64,000 bases of DNA, taken from contig JAIQGL010000004.1 of NCBI GenBank assembly GCA_020072585.1, positions 310,001 to 374,000 on the forward strand, given 5' to 3'. Each line of letters begins with the position of its first letter. The stretch's first letter is position 1. Origin of the DNA: Terriglobia bacterium. GTDB lineage: Bacteria > Acidobacteriota > Terriglobia > Terriglobales > Acidobacteriaceae. Under the pieces are notes generated by a model. That model was not told where the DNA came from. It did no database searches and saw nothing but the letters and a program-made list of their open reading frames with translations. Made by a program: the position numbers and the translations under genes. Shown in pieces: positions 35,690 to 44,364 of this stretch.

Positions 35690-36715
35690 CTATTTTTCAG
35701 ATCCGCCGGGGCGCGCAGTTTTGAAAGACATAGTTATCCGGGAATTGACTTGTACCGGTTTCCCGTTCACAAGATAGGGGGTAAAACGCATCGTAGAGAT
35801 CGCTTTTCTGGCGGCGTCAGCCAAGGCCGGATTGTCGCTGACAATAGTGCCTATCTCTCGGACTTTGCCCTCGCGGTCTACGACGACCTCGGTTGTGAGA
35901 ACGCCTTGCTGCGGGCCATTTTGAACGGCCGGCCAAGTGACTGGGGAAGGCTGCAGGAGTTGTTTCCGCAGCGAAAGCTCATCCACCATAACAGTTTCAA
36001 TGGGATTCGCGTCGGCCCCGGTTGCCTGAGCATTGAAGAACTCTGCAGGCACGTCTATCAGGTCCTCCAGGGTTACTATCCTGGCGGTGACCTCGGGTGA
36101 TCCAGCCCCGACGATCCGCCCCACCATGCGGTCATGGAACTTTCTGTAGTCGCGGTAGATCGCTCCCCAACCGGGTGCTCCGCAGTAAAAAAGCAGACCA
36201 GTGCTGTCGGTTAGTGCCACGGTTGCCCCAATTCCCTTTTGCACGTTGCCATCTGAACTCATGACTGACCACTCGTAGTAGGTCGATCCCATGAGCTTTT
36301 TCACATCGGCTTCTTCAACCATCTTGAGAACTTCCTCAAGAGACGGGACAGGCCGAACCAGGGCAACCGCCGTCTGGCGCAACCAGTCAGGAAAGTAATC
36401 CCCTTCGTTTTTCTGCCAGCGGTGCTCACCATCCACGATTTCAATCTGATGGAACTCCGGCGAGCGCAGTTCGCGACGGAAGCGGGTAGGCGATTGCCAC
36501 CAGATCTCGATCTCTCCTGTGCGACCGGAATCGCGGTCGCGCTCCCGCGTCGGAGCGAGCACGGCCTTCAGGTGGAAAGGCTTCGTGCCGGGTTGATCCA
36601 GAGTGCTCCGCTCCACCGCTTTTCGAACCCTTGCGGAGTCATCCTCGCTCCGGGCGTGAATGGGTGAAGCAAAAAGCAGAGCACCAAGTAAAACGCCAAT
36701 CATGGGGAATCGCAT
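35690..36715 (-). CDS. TonB C-terminal domain protein, secreted
   Basis: The ATG at 36715 (MRFPMIGVLLGALLFASPIH) gives 341 residues with a signal peptide. The central 200 residues form a beta-rich domain (RTGEIEIWWQSPTRFRRELR, IEIVDGEHRWQKNEGDYFPD) resembling outer-membrane lipoprotein-sorting folds. The last 80 residues are a TonB C-terminal domain (GVLTTEVVVDREGKVREI, FTPYLVNGKPVQVNSRITMS). It has no N-terminal TonB transmembrane/proline module, so it is not a classical energy transducer. Common in Acidobacteria; role unknown. Confidence 0.85.
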   Translation of the reverse strand: MRFPMIGVLLGALLFASPIHARSEDDSARVRKAVERSTLDQPGTKPFHLKAVLAPTRERDRDSGRTGEIEIWWQSPTRFRRELRSPEFHQIEIVDGEHRWQKNEGDYFPDWLRQTAVALVRPVPSLEEVLKMVEEADVKKLMGSTYYEWSVMSSDGNVQKGIGATVALTDSTGLLFYCGAPGWGAIYRDYRKFHDRMVGRIVGAGSPEVTARIVTLEDLIDVPAEFFNAQATGADANPIETVMVDELSLRKQLLQPSPVTWPAVQNGPQQGVLTTEVVVDREGKVREIGTIVSDNPALADAARKAISTMRFTPYLVNGKPVQVNSRITMSFKTARPGGSEK

Positions 36716-36984
36716 GCTGATTAATGTATATGGAGCAGCAGACAATGAAAATAGCTGTTGCGAGTCTTCCAGGCGAGCGTGCAGCTGCTGCGCACTTCAT
36801 CGTCAATCCTTCCACGTTTTGTTGGCCGCAGCGGGCGTGTGTCCGGTCAAACACATCGTGGCTTGCACAGCACACACGCTTGCGGATCTTTACCCTCTAA
36901 CCTCATTAGAATCAGCTGCTCAGTCAATGGCTATCTCTTTGCACTTGCCATGGGCGCTGCTTAGGCAGCGGAGGTGAAACAAAC

Positions 36985-37875
36985 ATGGCAGATCTGAAGT
37001 CTTTCAATGCAAGTCCAATCGTGAGTGGTTCGACCAAGCGGGCGCGGATGATCGGTGGCGCGGCCACGGCTGCCGCCACGGCAGTGTTGGCGCTGATGTT
37101 CGTGCTTGACTTTAACGGCTGTTCAAGAGGTAAAGAAAAGAACGCCCAAGCGAACCCGGGCAGCCAGAACAGCTCGGCCTCAAACGCCGGCAATCCAGGC
37201 ACCGTAGCGTCAACCCAGCCGGCAACGCTGGAAAACAAGATCGAGGCGGTGATCGAGAAAAAGAAAGCGATCAAGCGCGCTTCGACCGCTACTTACAAGA
37301 ACAGCACTTATGGCGTTTCATTCCGGTATCCCAAAACCTACACGATGTTGACCCCGGAAAAGGACAGCAAGGAGTCCGCGTGGCCTGATCCAGTGGCGAT
37401 GAACTTTGCGGGGCCCGGCGGAGAAACGCTGACCACGCTGGTTCTGCCCGGCACGCGGGCATCGTCATTCTTCAAAGCCAGCGTGCTCAAAGGCGTGAGC
37501 GCGGAGCAGTGCGGCAAGTTCGCCAGCACACCGGAGCTGACTGAAGTTTCAACCAATCCACCGGTTGACGCAGAGGACGACTCCATTGTGCCGGTGAAAG
37601 CCAACATTCTGGGCGTGGAGTTTGCCAAGACGGAAAACGTTACTGACCAGAGCGAGGCGCGCTATTACCATCACTTTGAAAACGGCGCGTGCTACGAGTT
37701 TGCTCTTGGTGTGGAAGATGCTCCGGGAACCACCAAGCCCGTTGATCACCTGCAAGTGTTCGACAGGCTGGAGCGGATCATGACCACGGTAAAGATTAAA
37801 CCTGAACCAGCGCCAGTGGTAACGGTAAGCGAAGCCGGCTCTCAGCTCACTCCTGGCAGCAATCCGCAACAGTAA
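36985..37875 (+). CDS. membrane-anchored hypothetical protein
   Basis: A 296-residue protein after a GGAGG ribosome site. A basic cytoplasmic head (STKRARMIGGA) leads into a single hydrophobic segment (about 24-45). A low-complexity linker follows (NPGSQNSSASNAGNPGTVAS). The extracytoplasmic domain has a YKNSTYGVSFRYPKTYTML start, recalling PsbP-like folds in which a surface-exposed domain recognises a ligand. A C-terminal LERIMTTVKI strand closes it. The upstream 240 bases are divergent with the TonB-like gene. Function unknown. Confidence 0.78.
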   Translation: MADLKSFNASPIVSGSTKRARMIGGAATAAATAVLALMFVLDFNGCSRGKEKNAQANPGSQNSSASNAGNPGTVASTQPATLENKIEAVIEKKKAIKRASTATYKNSTYGVSFRYPKTYTMLTPEKDSKESAWPDPVAMNFAGPGGETLTTLVLPGTRASSFFKASVLKGVSAEQCGKFASTPELTEVSTNPPVDAEDDSIVPVKANILGVEFAKTENVTDQSEARYYHHFENGACYEFALGVEDAPGTTKPVDHLQVFDRLERIMTTVKIKPEPAPVVTVSEAGSQLTPGSNPQQ

Positions 37876-37906
37876 GGAGCAACACAGTGAAAAACAGCGG
37901 TGACAC

Positions 37907-37944
37907 GCAGGCCAGGTTCTTCCGGGAGCCTGGCCTGCTTTTTT
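37907..37944 (+). terminator. Rho-independent terminator
   Basis: GCAGGCCAGG (37907-37916) pairs with CCTGGCCTGC (37929-37938) perfectly, followed by six T. It ends the gene at 36985-37875 and, read from the other side, lies just beyond the stop of the GlsB-like gene. Confidence 0.92.
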
Positions 37945-37954
37945 AGATTCAGGC

Positions 37955-38263
37955 CTACGCTGCTCGCCTGCCACGATCGATTGTTGTACCTGTGCCTGTT
38001 CCCTTTCCGCGGCCCACAAACATCCGGTACAGGAACAGTAGAAGAATGGCACCGCCGATTGCCAGGGCAAAGCTGCCGATACTCCAGTCGTTGACTCCGG
38101 TGCTGCCCCAGATTGCCCTTCCGATAAACCCGCCGACCAGAGCCCCGCCGATTCCGAGCAGTATAGTTACGAAAATACCGCCTGGGTCACGACCGGGCAT
38201 GAGCATTTTCGCGATCACTCCGGCGATCAAACCAAAAATAATCCAGCCGATGATAGCTCCCAT
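37955..38263 (-). CDS. GlsB/YeaQ/YmgE family stress-response membrane protein
   Basis: A 102-residue protein with three hydrophobic helices and the family signature: IIGWIIFGLIAGVIAKMLMP, GRDPGG, ILLGIGGALVGGFIGRAI. A basic, glycine/threonine-rich tail (VGRGKGTGTGTTIDRGRRAA) extends beyond the normal end of about 85 residues. Members are small inner-membrane proteins often induced by general stress. Biochemical role unknown. Confidence 0.92.
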   Translation of the reverse strand: MGAIIGWIIFGLIAGVIAKMLMPGRDPGGIFVTILLGIGGALVGGFIGRAIWGSTGVNDWSIGSFALAIGGAILLLFLYRMFVGRGKGTGTGTTIDRGRRAA

Positions 38264-38422
38264 AGTCTCCTCCTTGGGTCCATAAAGAATTAGGTGCCAC
38301 CATGCTTTGGAGCAGTTGTCTCACTAAGGTCAAAGATGCAAGGATGCAGCTACTTCCAATCCCTGCACTGAAAAGCGAGGAATCTGAAGAGGGGAACGCA
38401 GAGCGCCGGGCAGTCCGTCCAC

Positions 38423-39232
38423 TCATTTGAGACGTGATTGGTTGCGCAAACCCCTCTGCGTCATGAATCCGGCAAGCCGTGTGGCGGCGGCAGGGAAACT
38501 TCCTGCAAGTTTTGCCAGCAGGCCCCGCGGGCGGGGCACTATAGTTTCCATGGGGCGCTTGACCAGCGCACGATCGACAATCGCACGCACTACCTGCTCT
38601 GTCGTCAGCAGGGGCACGCTGAAAATCAGCGCGGCCTTTTCCTTGTGCTTGTAAGGCCCCACCAAGGGAGTGTCAGCCCCGGATGGGCAGACGACAGTGA
38701 TGGAGATTGCGTACTGCTTGAGCTCGTGCGCAATGGCGAGCGAATAGCCCCGCAGCGCGAATTTTGAAGCGGTATAAACCGCAAGGCCAGGCACCGGCGC
38801 GATACCGGCCATGGACGCGATGTTGATAATGTGCCCGCGACCATTTTCGTCGGCCTGATGGCGCATGACCCGAAAAGCGGCCTGGGTGCCGTGGATGGCA
38901 CCCTTTGTATTGACGTCGAAAGTGAGATCGATATCGGCGCTTTGAATGTCGGCGACGAAGTCTGGCCGCAGGACGCCGGCAACGTTCATGACCGTGTCAA
39001 TTCTGGGCCAGAGCTGGGCGGCGGCCTGCATGGTCTGCTCCCACTGTGCGGGATCGCGAACATCGAGCTGGCGGATGTTGAGTTGCGCGGGCGCAGTGGC
39101 GAAGGCGCGGAGCTGCTCCATGGGCGCAGCGTTGATGTCGCACGCCATGACCGCGTCACCGCGGGCGAGAAGAGTGCGCGCCAAAGCAAAGCCGAATCCG
39201 CTGGCGGCGCCGGTGATCAAGTAGTGTTTCAT
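38423..39232 (-). CDS. short-chain dehydrogenase/reductase (SDR)
   Basis: A 269-residue classical SDR. It has the cofactor loop ITGAASGFGFALA, the structural NVAGVL near residue 88 (replacing NAG), the catalytic Ser in IINIASMAG and the YTASK catalytic Tyr/Lys. ACDINAAPMEQL after strand 2 starts with Asp, which favours NAD over NADP. It would oxidise or reduce an alcohol/ketone. The substrate cannot be predicted. It stands alone, downstream of the PadR/membrane-protein pair. Confidence 0.93.
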   Translation of the reverse strand: MKHYLITGAASGFGFALARTLLARGDAVMACDINAAPMEQLRAFATAPAQLNIRQLDVRDPAQWEQTMQAAAQLWPRIDTVMNVAGVLRPDFVADIQSADIDLTFDVNTKGAIHGTQAAFRVMRHQADENGRGHIINIASMAGIAPVPGLAVYTASKFALRGYSLAIAHELKQYAISITVVCPSGADTPLVGPYKHKEKAALIFSVPLLTTEQVVRAIVDRALVKRPMETIVPRPRGLLAKLAGSFPAAATRLAGFMTQRGLRNQSRLK

Positions 39233-39349
39233 GGGAAAGATATTAGCCGCGAATCATGCGGGAATGAAGACGAAATCGAATCTTATTCGTGAACTTTCAG
39301 AGAGAGGCGGAACTGCTGTGAGAAGAGGCTGTCTGCGAAAAATCGAAGA

Positions 39350-40135
39350 TCAGGCGGCTGCCGGCTTAGTACGCTGGGCGCGATTCAGAAGAGATGCGCC
39401 GCCGATCAACAGCGCCATTACAACGATCCATCCGCCCAGGACCATACGCCAGAGCAGGCTTTCCTGCTCTTCTACCAGCCGCAGGGACCGTCCAGCAAGG
39501 ACGAATCCGGGCGTCTTGCTGTTGACGTGCCGGATGACGCTGGCAATGCGAACGCCAGGACGCGGCTGCCATGTGACGTTTTCACTGCCGTGGCTGCGAA
39601 CAAAGTCGAACACGCCGGAAGGCGGAGTGGGCACGCTCTGGTCAAGATATCCGGTGGCTGGGCCTGGTTTGCCCTGCTCGTCATAAAAGATCACGAATGG
39701 CTGCAAGCTGCGCTCAAGATCCACATAGCCCTGCGGAATCACGTTACCGGGAGCTTCACCGGCGATGATCTCTCCGGCGTACCAGTCCGCCATGTCAATC
39801 TGCGGCTGGTTGGCGCCGCGCCTGAGCATCTGCTGCATGGTAACCGCGGCCGCGCCGCCCAGCAGCGTAAGGACCAACGCAAGAGCCGCAGTGTGAAATA
39901 CAACAGGAGTTTTGAAAATCAGATCGCGCGTCATATTCAAGCGCTCCGTGAATGAAGATTGCAGAAGGTCCTTATAGACGCGAAACCAGAAATGCAGGGC
40001 AGGAATGCGGCGATCCTGGTAGGCATCGCGCAGTGTCTGCAACATCTGGTCGCGATATTCAGAACGCAGGCGCAGAGGATACATCACCAGTGTGGCGCGA
40101 TACAGCCAGAGCATCGGCCTGGGGGGCTTCTTCAC
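39350..40135 (-). CDS. bitopic membrane protein with permease-prefix domain, PadR-linked
   Basis: A 261-residue protein. The N-terminal cytoplasmic part (LYRATLVMYPLRLRSEYRDQ, MLQTLRDAYQD, FWFRVYKDLLQS) is the prefix domain found on acidobacterial MacB-like ABC permeases. Here it is fused not to a permease but to two transmembrane helices (about 80-100 and 235-255) that bracket an extracytoplasmic domain with FVIFYDEQGKPGPATGYLD. The shape is that of a sensor. Its start overlaps the upstream PadR stop by four bases, so regulator and sensor-like protein are made together. Confidence 0.78.
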   Translation of the reverse strand: MKKPPRPMLWLYRATLVMYPLRLRSEYRDQMLQTLRDAYQDRRIPALHFWFRVYKDLLQSSFTERLNMTRDLIFKTPVVFHTAALALVLTLLGGAAAVTMQQMLRRGANQPQIDMADWYAGEIIAGEAPGNVIPQGYVDLERSLQPFVIFYDEQGKPGPATGYLDQSVPTPPSGVFDFVRSHGSENVTWQPRPGVRIASVIRHVNSKTPGFVLAGRSLRLVEEQESLLWRMVLGGWIVVMALLIGGASLLNRAQRTKPAAA

Positions 40136-40485
40136 TGGCGGGCCCCTTCCAGCAAGGCCTTGCGCCGGACTGTATTCATCACGCGGGCAAGACGGGCCGC
40201 TTCCGCGCTGAAAACCTCACTGCCGAACTTTGTAATGCGGTAGTAGCGGCGGCGCTCATTGTCAGTGAAGCCGGTCTCTTCGACCAGGCCGCTGCGCATC
40301 ATGCGGTCAAGCGATCCATACAGCGTTCCCGGCCCCATGGTGACCCCGCCGCCTTCAGGCAACGCAGCTTCTTTCATGATGGCGTAACCATGTTTCTCCG
40401 AGCCGGCCAGCACCAGCAGAATGGAAAAGACCACCGGACTCAGAGGCAGCAAGCTGTTGGGGTCGGGATTATCTGCTTTGCCCAT
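40132..40485 (-). CDS. PadR family transcriptional regulator
   Basis: The ATG at 40485 (MGKADNPDPNSLLPLSPVVF) gives 117 residues. It shows the PadR winged helix: HGYAIMKEA, MGPGTLYGSLDRMMRSGLVE, RRRYYRITKFGSEVFSAE. A perfect ATATATC/GATATAT dyad lies directly upstream at 40494-40514 and overlaps its ribosome-binding region, so autorepression is likely. Coupled by a four-base overlap to the prefix-domain membrane protein. Confidence 0.92.
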   Translation of the reverse strand: MGKADNPDPNSLLPLSPVVFSILLVLAGSEKHGYAIMKEAALPEGGGVTMGPGTLYGSLDRMMRSGLVEETGFTDNERRRYYRITKFGSEVFSAEAARLARVMNTVRRKALLEGARQ

Positions 40486-40493
40486 GGCCAGCA

Positions 40494-40514
40494 ATATATC
40501 ACTTACGGATATAT
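40494..40514. promoter_or_regulatory. perfect dyad upstream of padR
   Basis: ATATATC (40494-40500) and GATATAT (40508-40514) are perfect inverted repeats with a seven-base spacer, nine bases from the padR start codon. This suits an autoregulatory PadR operator. Confidence 0.65.
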
Positions 40515-40696
40515 CTAGTAAAGTAATAATTGCGCCAGGGCGCAAGTACAGCGATCAGGTAGAAGCGGGGTTTATGCACTGGCCGCGAATCATGCGAATG
40601 AGTCCTTTGAGAAAGAAGGCGGGAGTTTCGAACGAAGGCTTGACGGCCGAAGATTTCCATCATCGACCGCCAGATCCTTGAACAGATTCGCAAAGC

Positions 40697-40906
40697 TTAC
40701 CGGGATGCAGGTTTGGCTGCGGGGGGAAGTTCACTGACACAGAACCCCTTGTAGCAGAAACAGGTGCCGAAGCAGGTCACGGATGGACTGCATGTACCGT
40801 GGCAAACCCCCAGCGCCTTTGGAGATGTGCGCAGTTGTTGTGCTGAAATTACACTTGCTGATAAAACCGTCATAAAAGTGACCGCGAACAGAATCTTTTT
40901 CACCAT
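40697..40906 (-). CDS. small secreted cysteine-rich peptide with cystine-knot spacing
   Basis: A 69-residue protein with an excellent ribosome site: AAAGGAG nine bases before the ATG. The signal peptide is MVKKILFAVTFMTVLSASVI, cleaved near SA. The mature part holds exactly six cysteines, spaced C-x3-C-x5-C-x3-C-x1-C-x4-C, in a 22-residue core starting with CHGTC and ending with YKGFC. That spacing fits the inhibitor cystine-knot (knottin) pattern of plant cyclotides, squash inhibitors and albumin-1. A proline-rich tail (VSELPPAAKPASR) follows. No modification or export genes are adjacent. It lies about 300 bases from an IS1182-type transposase gene. I do not know a bacterial homologue, and the function is unknown. 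Confidence 0.78.
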   Translation of the reverse strand: MVKKILFAVTFMTVLSASVISAQQLRTSPKALGVCHGTCSPSVTCFGTCFCYKGFCVSELPPAAKPASR

Positions 40907-41121
40907 GTTGATTTGCTCCTTTCAGTGAACCCATAAGACTTGATCGATTCGCTAGCGAACTTGACTTCCACCGGCTCGCGTTTTGATCTCTGCATGTTCA
41001 GGCTTGTTAAGCTGCTGGATTCGCGGCGTCCCGCACATGCAATGACGAAAAACAAAATTTTAACAACACTCTTCGCGAGCTGGCGGGAATGTTCCTTGAA
41101 AAAAGAGAGAGACATTCGAGA

Positions 41122-42584
41122 CTGTTGAAAAACTCGGCTACGCAGTCGAGTTTTCTTGTTGGTGATGACCATCAAGTGTGCTACTCAGATGTTTAGGAGG
41201 AGCACACCGAATGATGGGTGAACAAGCGCGGACCGAGTCACTGTTCTACTACTTCCGCCTGGAGGAGCAGATTCCCGAAACTCACCTGCTGCGGCTGCTG
41301 GATCGCTATATCGATTTCAGCTTTGTGCGCGAGCGGTTGAGAGGCTTCTACAGTACGACCGGTCGCCCGTCGATTGATCCCGAGGTGCTGCTGCGCCTGT
41401 TGCTGGTCGGCTATCTGTACGGCATTACCAGCGAGCGGCGTCTGCTGGATGAAGTACGGATGCATCTAGCTTACCGATGGTTCACGCGCTTGGACCTCAA
41501 TGCCGAGATCCCCGACCACTCGACCTTCTCCAAGAATCGACATGGACGGTTTCGCCAATCCGGCGTGTTCCGAGAAGTGTTCGAGGAGATCGTGCGGCGC
41601 TGTGTCGAGGCCGGCCTAGTGGAAGGCGAGACTCTAGCCGTGGATGGAACCATGGTGGCAGCCGATGCCAGCCAGCACAGCCGGGTCCGGCGAGAGGAGT
41701 TGCAGAAGGCAGCGCAGGTCTCAAGGACGGTGCAACAGTATCTGGCCGAGTTGGAGCAAACGAATCCGGTCGCGGCTCCAGCGCTGGTTTCCACTACCGA
41801 TCCCGACGCACTTTTGGCAACCAAGGGTGGCGGATCAGTGCGGATGGCCTATTACGACAACTATCTCATCGACACCTCCAGTCGGGTGATTCTGGAAGTG
41901 GAAGCAACGCCCGCGCTCTTTCATCAGGAAACGGCAGCCGCGCGGAGGATGCTGGAGGGCATCGACAAGCTGGGTCTTCATTCCAAGAACCTCGCGGCCG
42001 ACAAGGCCTATGGAAGTGGAGAGTTTCTGGCTTGGGTGATGGCGCGGGGCGTGGAACCACACATTCCTGTCATTGATCGTCGCCATCAAACTGGTGGACG
42101 TTTCACCCACGACCAGTTTCGTTATGAACCTGCGGAGAATGCCTACTACTGTCCGGAAGGGAAAGCGCTGCGCTATCGCGGTCTAAAAATCAAGGCTCAA
42201 AGTTATTCGTATTGCTCCACCGAGGCGCAATGCGAAGGCTGTCCGCAGAAGAAGCGCTGCACATCAGGTGCCTACCGCGCGCTGTCGATCCACTGGGACG
42301 AAACAGCTCGGCAGGCCGTACGCGCTTTGGTGGGAACTCCAGCTTACCAGCGTTCACGGCGGGCCCGCTACAAGATCGAAGCACTCTTTGCCGAACTCAA
42401 GCAGCGGATGGGCCTGCGGCGGGTACGGCTGCGCCGATTGTGGAATGTTTCCGAACAGTTCCTTTTGGCCGCGACTGCCCAGAATCTGAAAAGGTTGGTG
42501 CGGTTCCTGGCGCAACGCAACCCTACGCCGGCATTAAGCGGCGCTTGAAGACATCAGAGAAAGCATGGCACATATTTGCTGAAC
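41122..42584 (+). mobile_element. IS1182-type insertion sequence (ends approximate)
   Basis: The transposase gene defines the element. The likely left end begins near 41122 with CTGTTGAAAAACTCGG, including an AAAACTCG/CGAGTTTT hairpin. I could not find a matching inverted copy at the right end, which must lie before the small membrane-protein gene at 42585. The right end may be diverged or lost, so both limits are estimates. Confidence 0.5.
41211..42548 (+). CDS. IS1182 family transposase
   Basis: The ATG at 41211 (MMGEQARTESLFYYFRLEEQ), eight bases after an AGGAGGAG, gives 445 residues, full length for the family. The N-terminal DUF772 domain is clear (STTGRPSIDPEVLLRLLLVG, YGITSERRLLDEV, IPDHSTFSKNR). 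The DDE core follows (AVDGTMVAADAS, NLAADKAYGSGEF). A zinc-ribbon-like stretch (YYCPEGKALRYRG, CEGCPQKKRC) and the C-terminal ALFAELKQRMGLRRVR block with the catalytic Glu complete it. The frame is intact, so the enzyme may be active. Confidence 0.94.
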   Translation: MMGEQARTESLFYYFRLEEQIPETHLLRLLDRYIDFSFVRERLRGFYSTTGRPSIDPEVLLRLLLVGYLYGITSERRLLDEVRMHLAYRWFTRLDLNAEIPDHSTFSKNRHGRFRQSGVFREVFEEIVRRCVEAGLVEGETLAVDGTMVAADASQHSRVRREELQKAAQVSRTVQQYLAELEQTNPVAAPALVSTTDPDALLATKGGGSVRMAYYDNYLIDTSSRVILEVEATPALFHQETAAARRMLEGIDKLGLHSKNLAADKAYGSGEFLAWVMARGVEPHIPVIDRRHQTGGRFTHDQFRYEPAENAYYCPEGKALRYRGLKIKAQSYSYCSTEAQCEGCPQKKRCTSGAYRALSIHWDETARQAVRALVGTPAYQRSRRARYKIEALFAELKQRMGLRRVRLRRLWNVSEQFLLAATAQNLKRLVRFLAQRNPTPALSGA

Positions 42585-42743
42585 CTAGTGAATGCCCGCG
42601 CAGCCATCACACATGAGCGCGAAGAGCACCGTCAGCAGGGTTGAGAGCACAATGGTCCAGCCTATGCTGCGCGTCCACATGCGAAGCATTGGGGCAAGGC
42701 TGCTCTGTATCTGGTTCGGAGTGGCTGATTCTGGTTGCATCAT
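42585..42743 (-). CDS. small single-pass membrane protein (52 residues)
   Basis: The start at 42743 follows a GGAGG nine bases upstream. The product has a polar N-terminal half (MMQPESATPNQIQSSLAPML), then one hydrophobic helix (GWTIVLSTLLTVLFALM) and a short Cys-containing end. No homologue is known to me. It borders the right side of the insertion sequence, and its intact frame limits where that element can end. Confidence 0.45.
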   Translation of the reverse strand: MMQPESATPNQIQSSLAPMLRMWTRSIGWTIVLSTLLTVLFALMCDGCAGIH

Positions 42744-43059
42744 GGCGGTCTGCCTCCGCTGCTGGTTGCAGCGCTCATCAGAGGAGCAGCCAGGCGGCCA
42801 GTCGCTAAGTAATTGAAAATACATGGGTTGTAAAGCGCTAAAATGCTGGAAATGTGGCTCGCGGAATACAGTGTGGCCAGCGGGACACGAAGGCTTACTG
42901 TGAGTCAAAATCGCTAAGGACGCATTCTGCGGATGAGTACAAGCCCTTGAGCCCGAACCCTGATTCGCATTTTTTATTCTTGTTGCCGCTCGAATTGCAG
43001 CGGAACCAAAGGCCGCAAGCACCGGAACGGCTAACGAAGAAGCAAGTTTAAAAATCGAC
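42744..43059. other. intergenic region without a recognisable gene
   Basis: About 315 bases between the small membrane protein and the end of the carbonic anhydrase gene. I see no convincing frame, RNA gene or terminator here. Confidence 0.5.
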
Positions 43060-43899
43060 CTAACGGTTTTCCACCGTCCGGCCGTTGAGTTCCTGAATGT
43101 CCCGGGCGTTGGGCAAGGGATAGCGTCTTGCAAACTCCTCGATCTCCGCGGGAGAGAATTTGATGGGAGTTTTCAACACGAAAAATGTAATGCCTTCCGT
43201 GCAGGGCGGCGTTGTGAGCGATCCTGGAAAACTGTAATAGCCGGCGTTTTGGTGGTCCGCGGGAAGCAGTCCATCGATTTCAATGGGAGTGCCTCCATCT
43301 GCCGCCGGCGGGGGAAAGCGCTCAAACAAAACCTTGAGCACTGCGGAGGTTTTTGCCGTGGGCTGGCCTTGCTCCACCAGAACGGAAATCACCACGGCAC
43401 ACTGGCCGGTAACGCAACCGGCTTTTTTATGCACCAGGTGAATCACCATGGGATAGCGGTGGTTATTCACTGCTTCTTCACTGGGACGATGGAAGTGAAA
43501 TTCTTCCAGATCATATTTTCCCAGGCCATAGATCTCAATCGAGGGCGGCCGCACCGGCGTATAGAGCTTCAGGTTGTTCGGGTTTTCCAGCGTGGTCTTC
43601 AGCGGTGTGGGCTGGTTATATCCCGTGAATCTGATAGCGGGAAGCGCGGGGTTCGGCTTGCCTTCAGGGATGTTGATGGGGGCCTGAAAATGCCGCTCCG
43701 CGGAATTGTTGCACACGCCACACCAGGTTGATTGTCCATTCGGCCCGTTATCGTAGGCATAAAGAGGATGTTTGTCGCATTCGGCAGCTGCTTTCGCGTT
43801 CATCGCTGGAGCTGTTGTTTGGGCGGATGCAGCAAGAGAAAGGGAGACAAGTAAGAACAGCCGTGAAAGCCGGCGGATTGCCGGGGGAACGAGATCCAT
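43060..43899 (-). CDS. alpha-class carbonic anhydrase, periplasmic
   Basis: The ATG at 43899 follows AGGAG and gives 279 residues with a signal peptide (DLVPPAIRRLSRLFLLVSLS, cleaved near ASA). Zinc-binding histidines are in LEEFHFHRPSEE (two) and MVIHLVHKKAG (third). The conserved LTTPPCTEGITFFVLKTPI closes the active site. The enzyme interconverts CO2 and bicarbonate in the periplasm. The N-terminal TWCGVCNNSAERHFQAPINI differs from common bacterial forms by a CxxC pair that could form a disulfide. Length is normal. Confidence 0.94.
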   Translation of the reverse strand: MDLVPPAIRRLSRLFLLVSLSLAASAQTTAPAMNAKAAAECDKHPLYAYDNGPNGQSTWCGVCNNSAERHFQAPINIPEGKPNPALPAIRFTGYNQPTPLKTTLENPNNLKLYTPVRPPSIEIYGLGKYDLEEFHFHRPSEEAVNNHRYPMVIHLVHKKAGCVTGQCAVVISVLVEQGQPTAKTSAVLKVLFERFPPPAADGGTPIEIDGLLPADHQNAGYYSFPGSLTTPPCTEGITFFVLKTPIKFSPAEIEEFARRYPLPNARDIQELNGRTVENR

Positions 43900-44364
43900 T
43901 AGTAACGCTCTCCTGTTGAGTCTCTGGTGAAGCTTCCGCTGGGTTCCAGCAGCAGAATAGTGATACCACAGAAGGAACCTGAAGCAACAGCCGTTTGATT
44001 TTGATCCATATCTAAGAATTCCAGCTCCTGGTCCCTGGCGCATCGGTGCCTTGACATCCCAGACAGAAAAGGCTCCATCATTATCAATGGCGCCTCTGAT
44101 TCAGGCGACCGTGGGTTTCAAGTCCGTGGAGTTCTCATTCGCTGACGTTCCGCTTGCAGTGCCGCCAGGCACAGACCCAGGAAAACAGTCACGACCACAA
44201 ACAGCACAGAAGCCACGCAGAAGCCGAGGGAGAGCTGTGGGGGCTGGAAGCCGGGCGGGTAAGACAGTGGAAAGAGGTGTGGAAACACGGCAGATCGTTA
44301 CCCTTTGGTGAATACATGACTTTAGTCACTGAATGGAAAACTGTCAATCCGAAAGTATGGGTAT
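43900..44364. other. intergenic region without a recognisable gene
   Basis: About 465 bases between carbonic anhydrase and the XRE gene. Frames exist on both strands but all have erratic composition and no ribosome site. Probably promoter and decayed sequence. Confidence 0.45.

Noticed and set aside
44051-44311. 86-codon frame after the carbonic anhydrase gene
   Set aside because: Low-complexity basic translation, no ribosome site, nothing recognisable.
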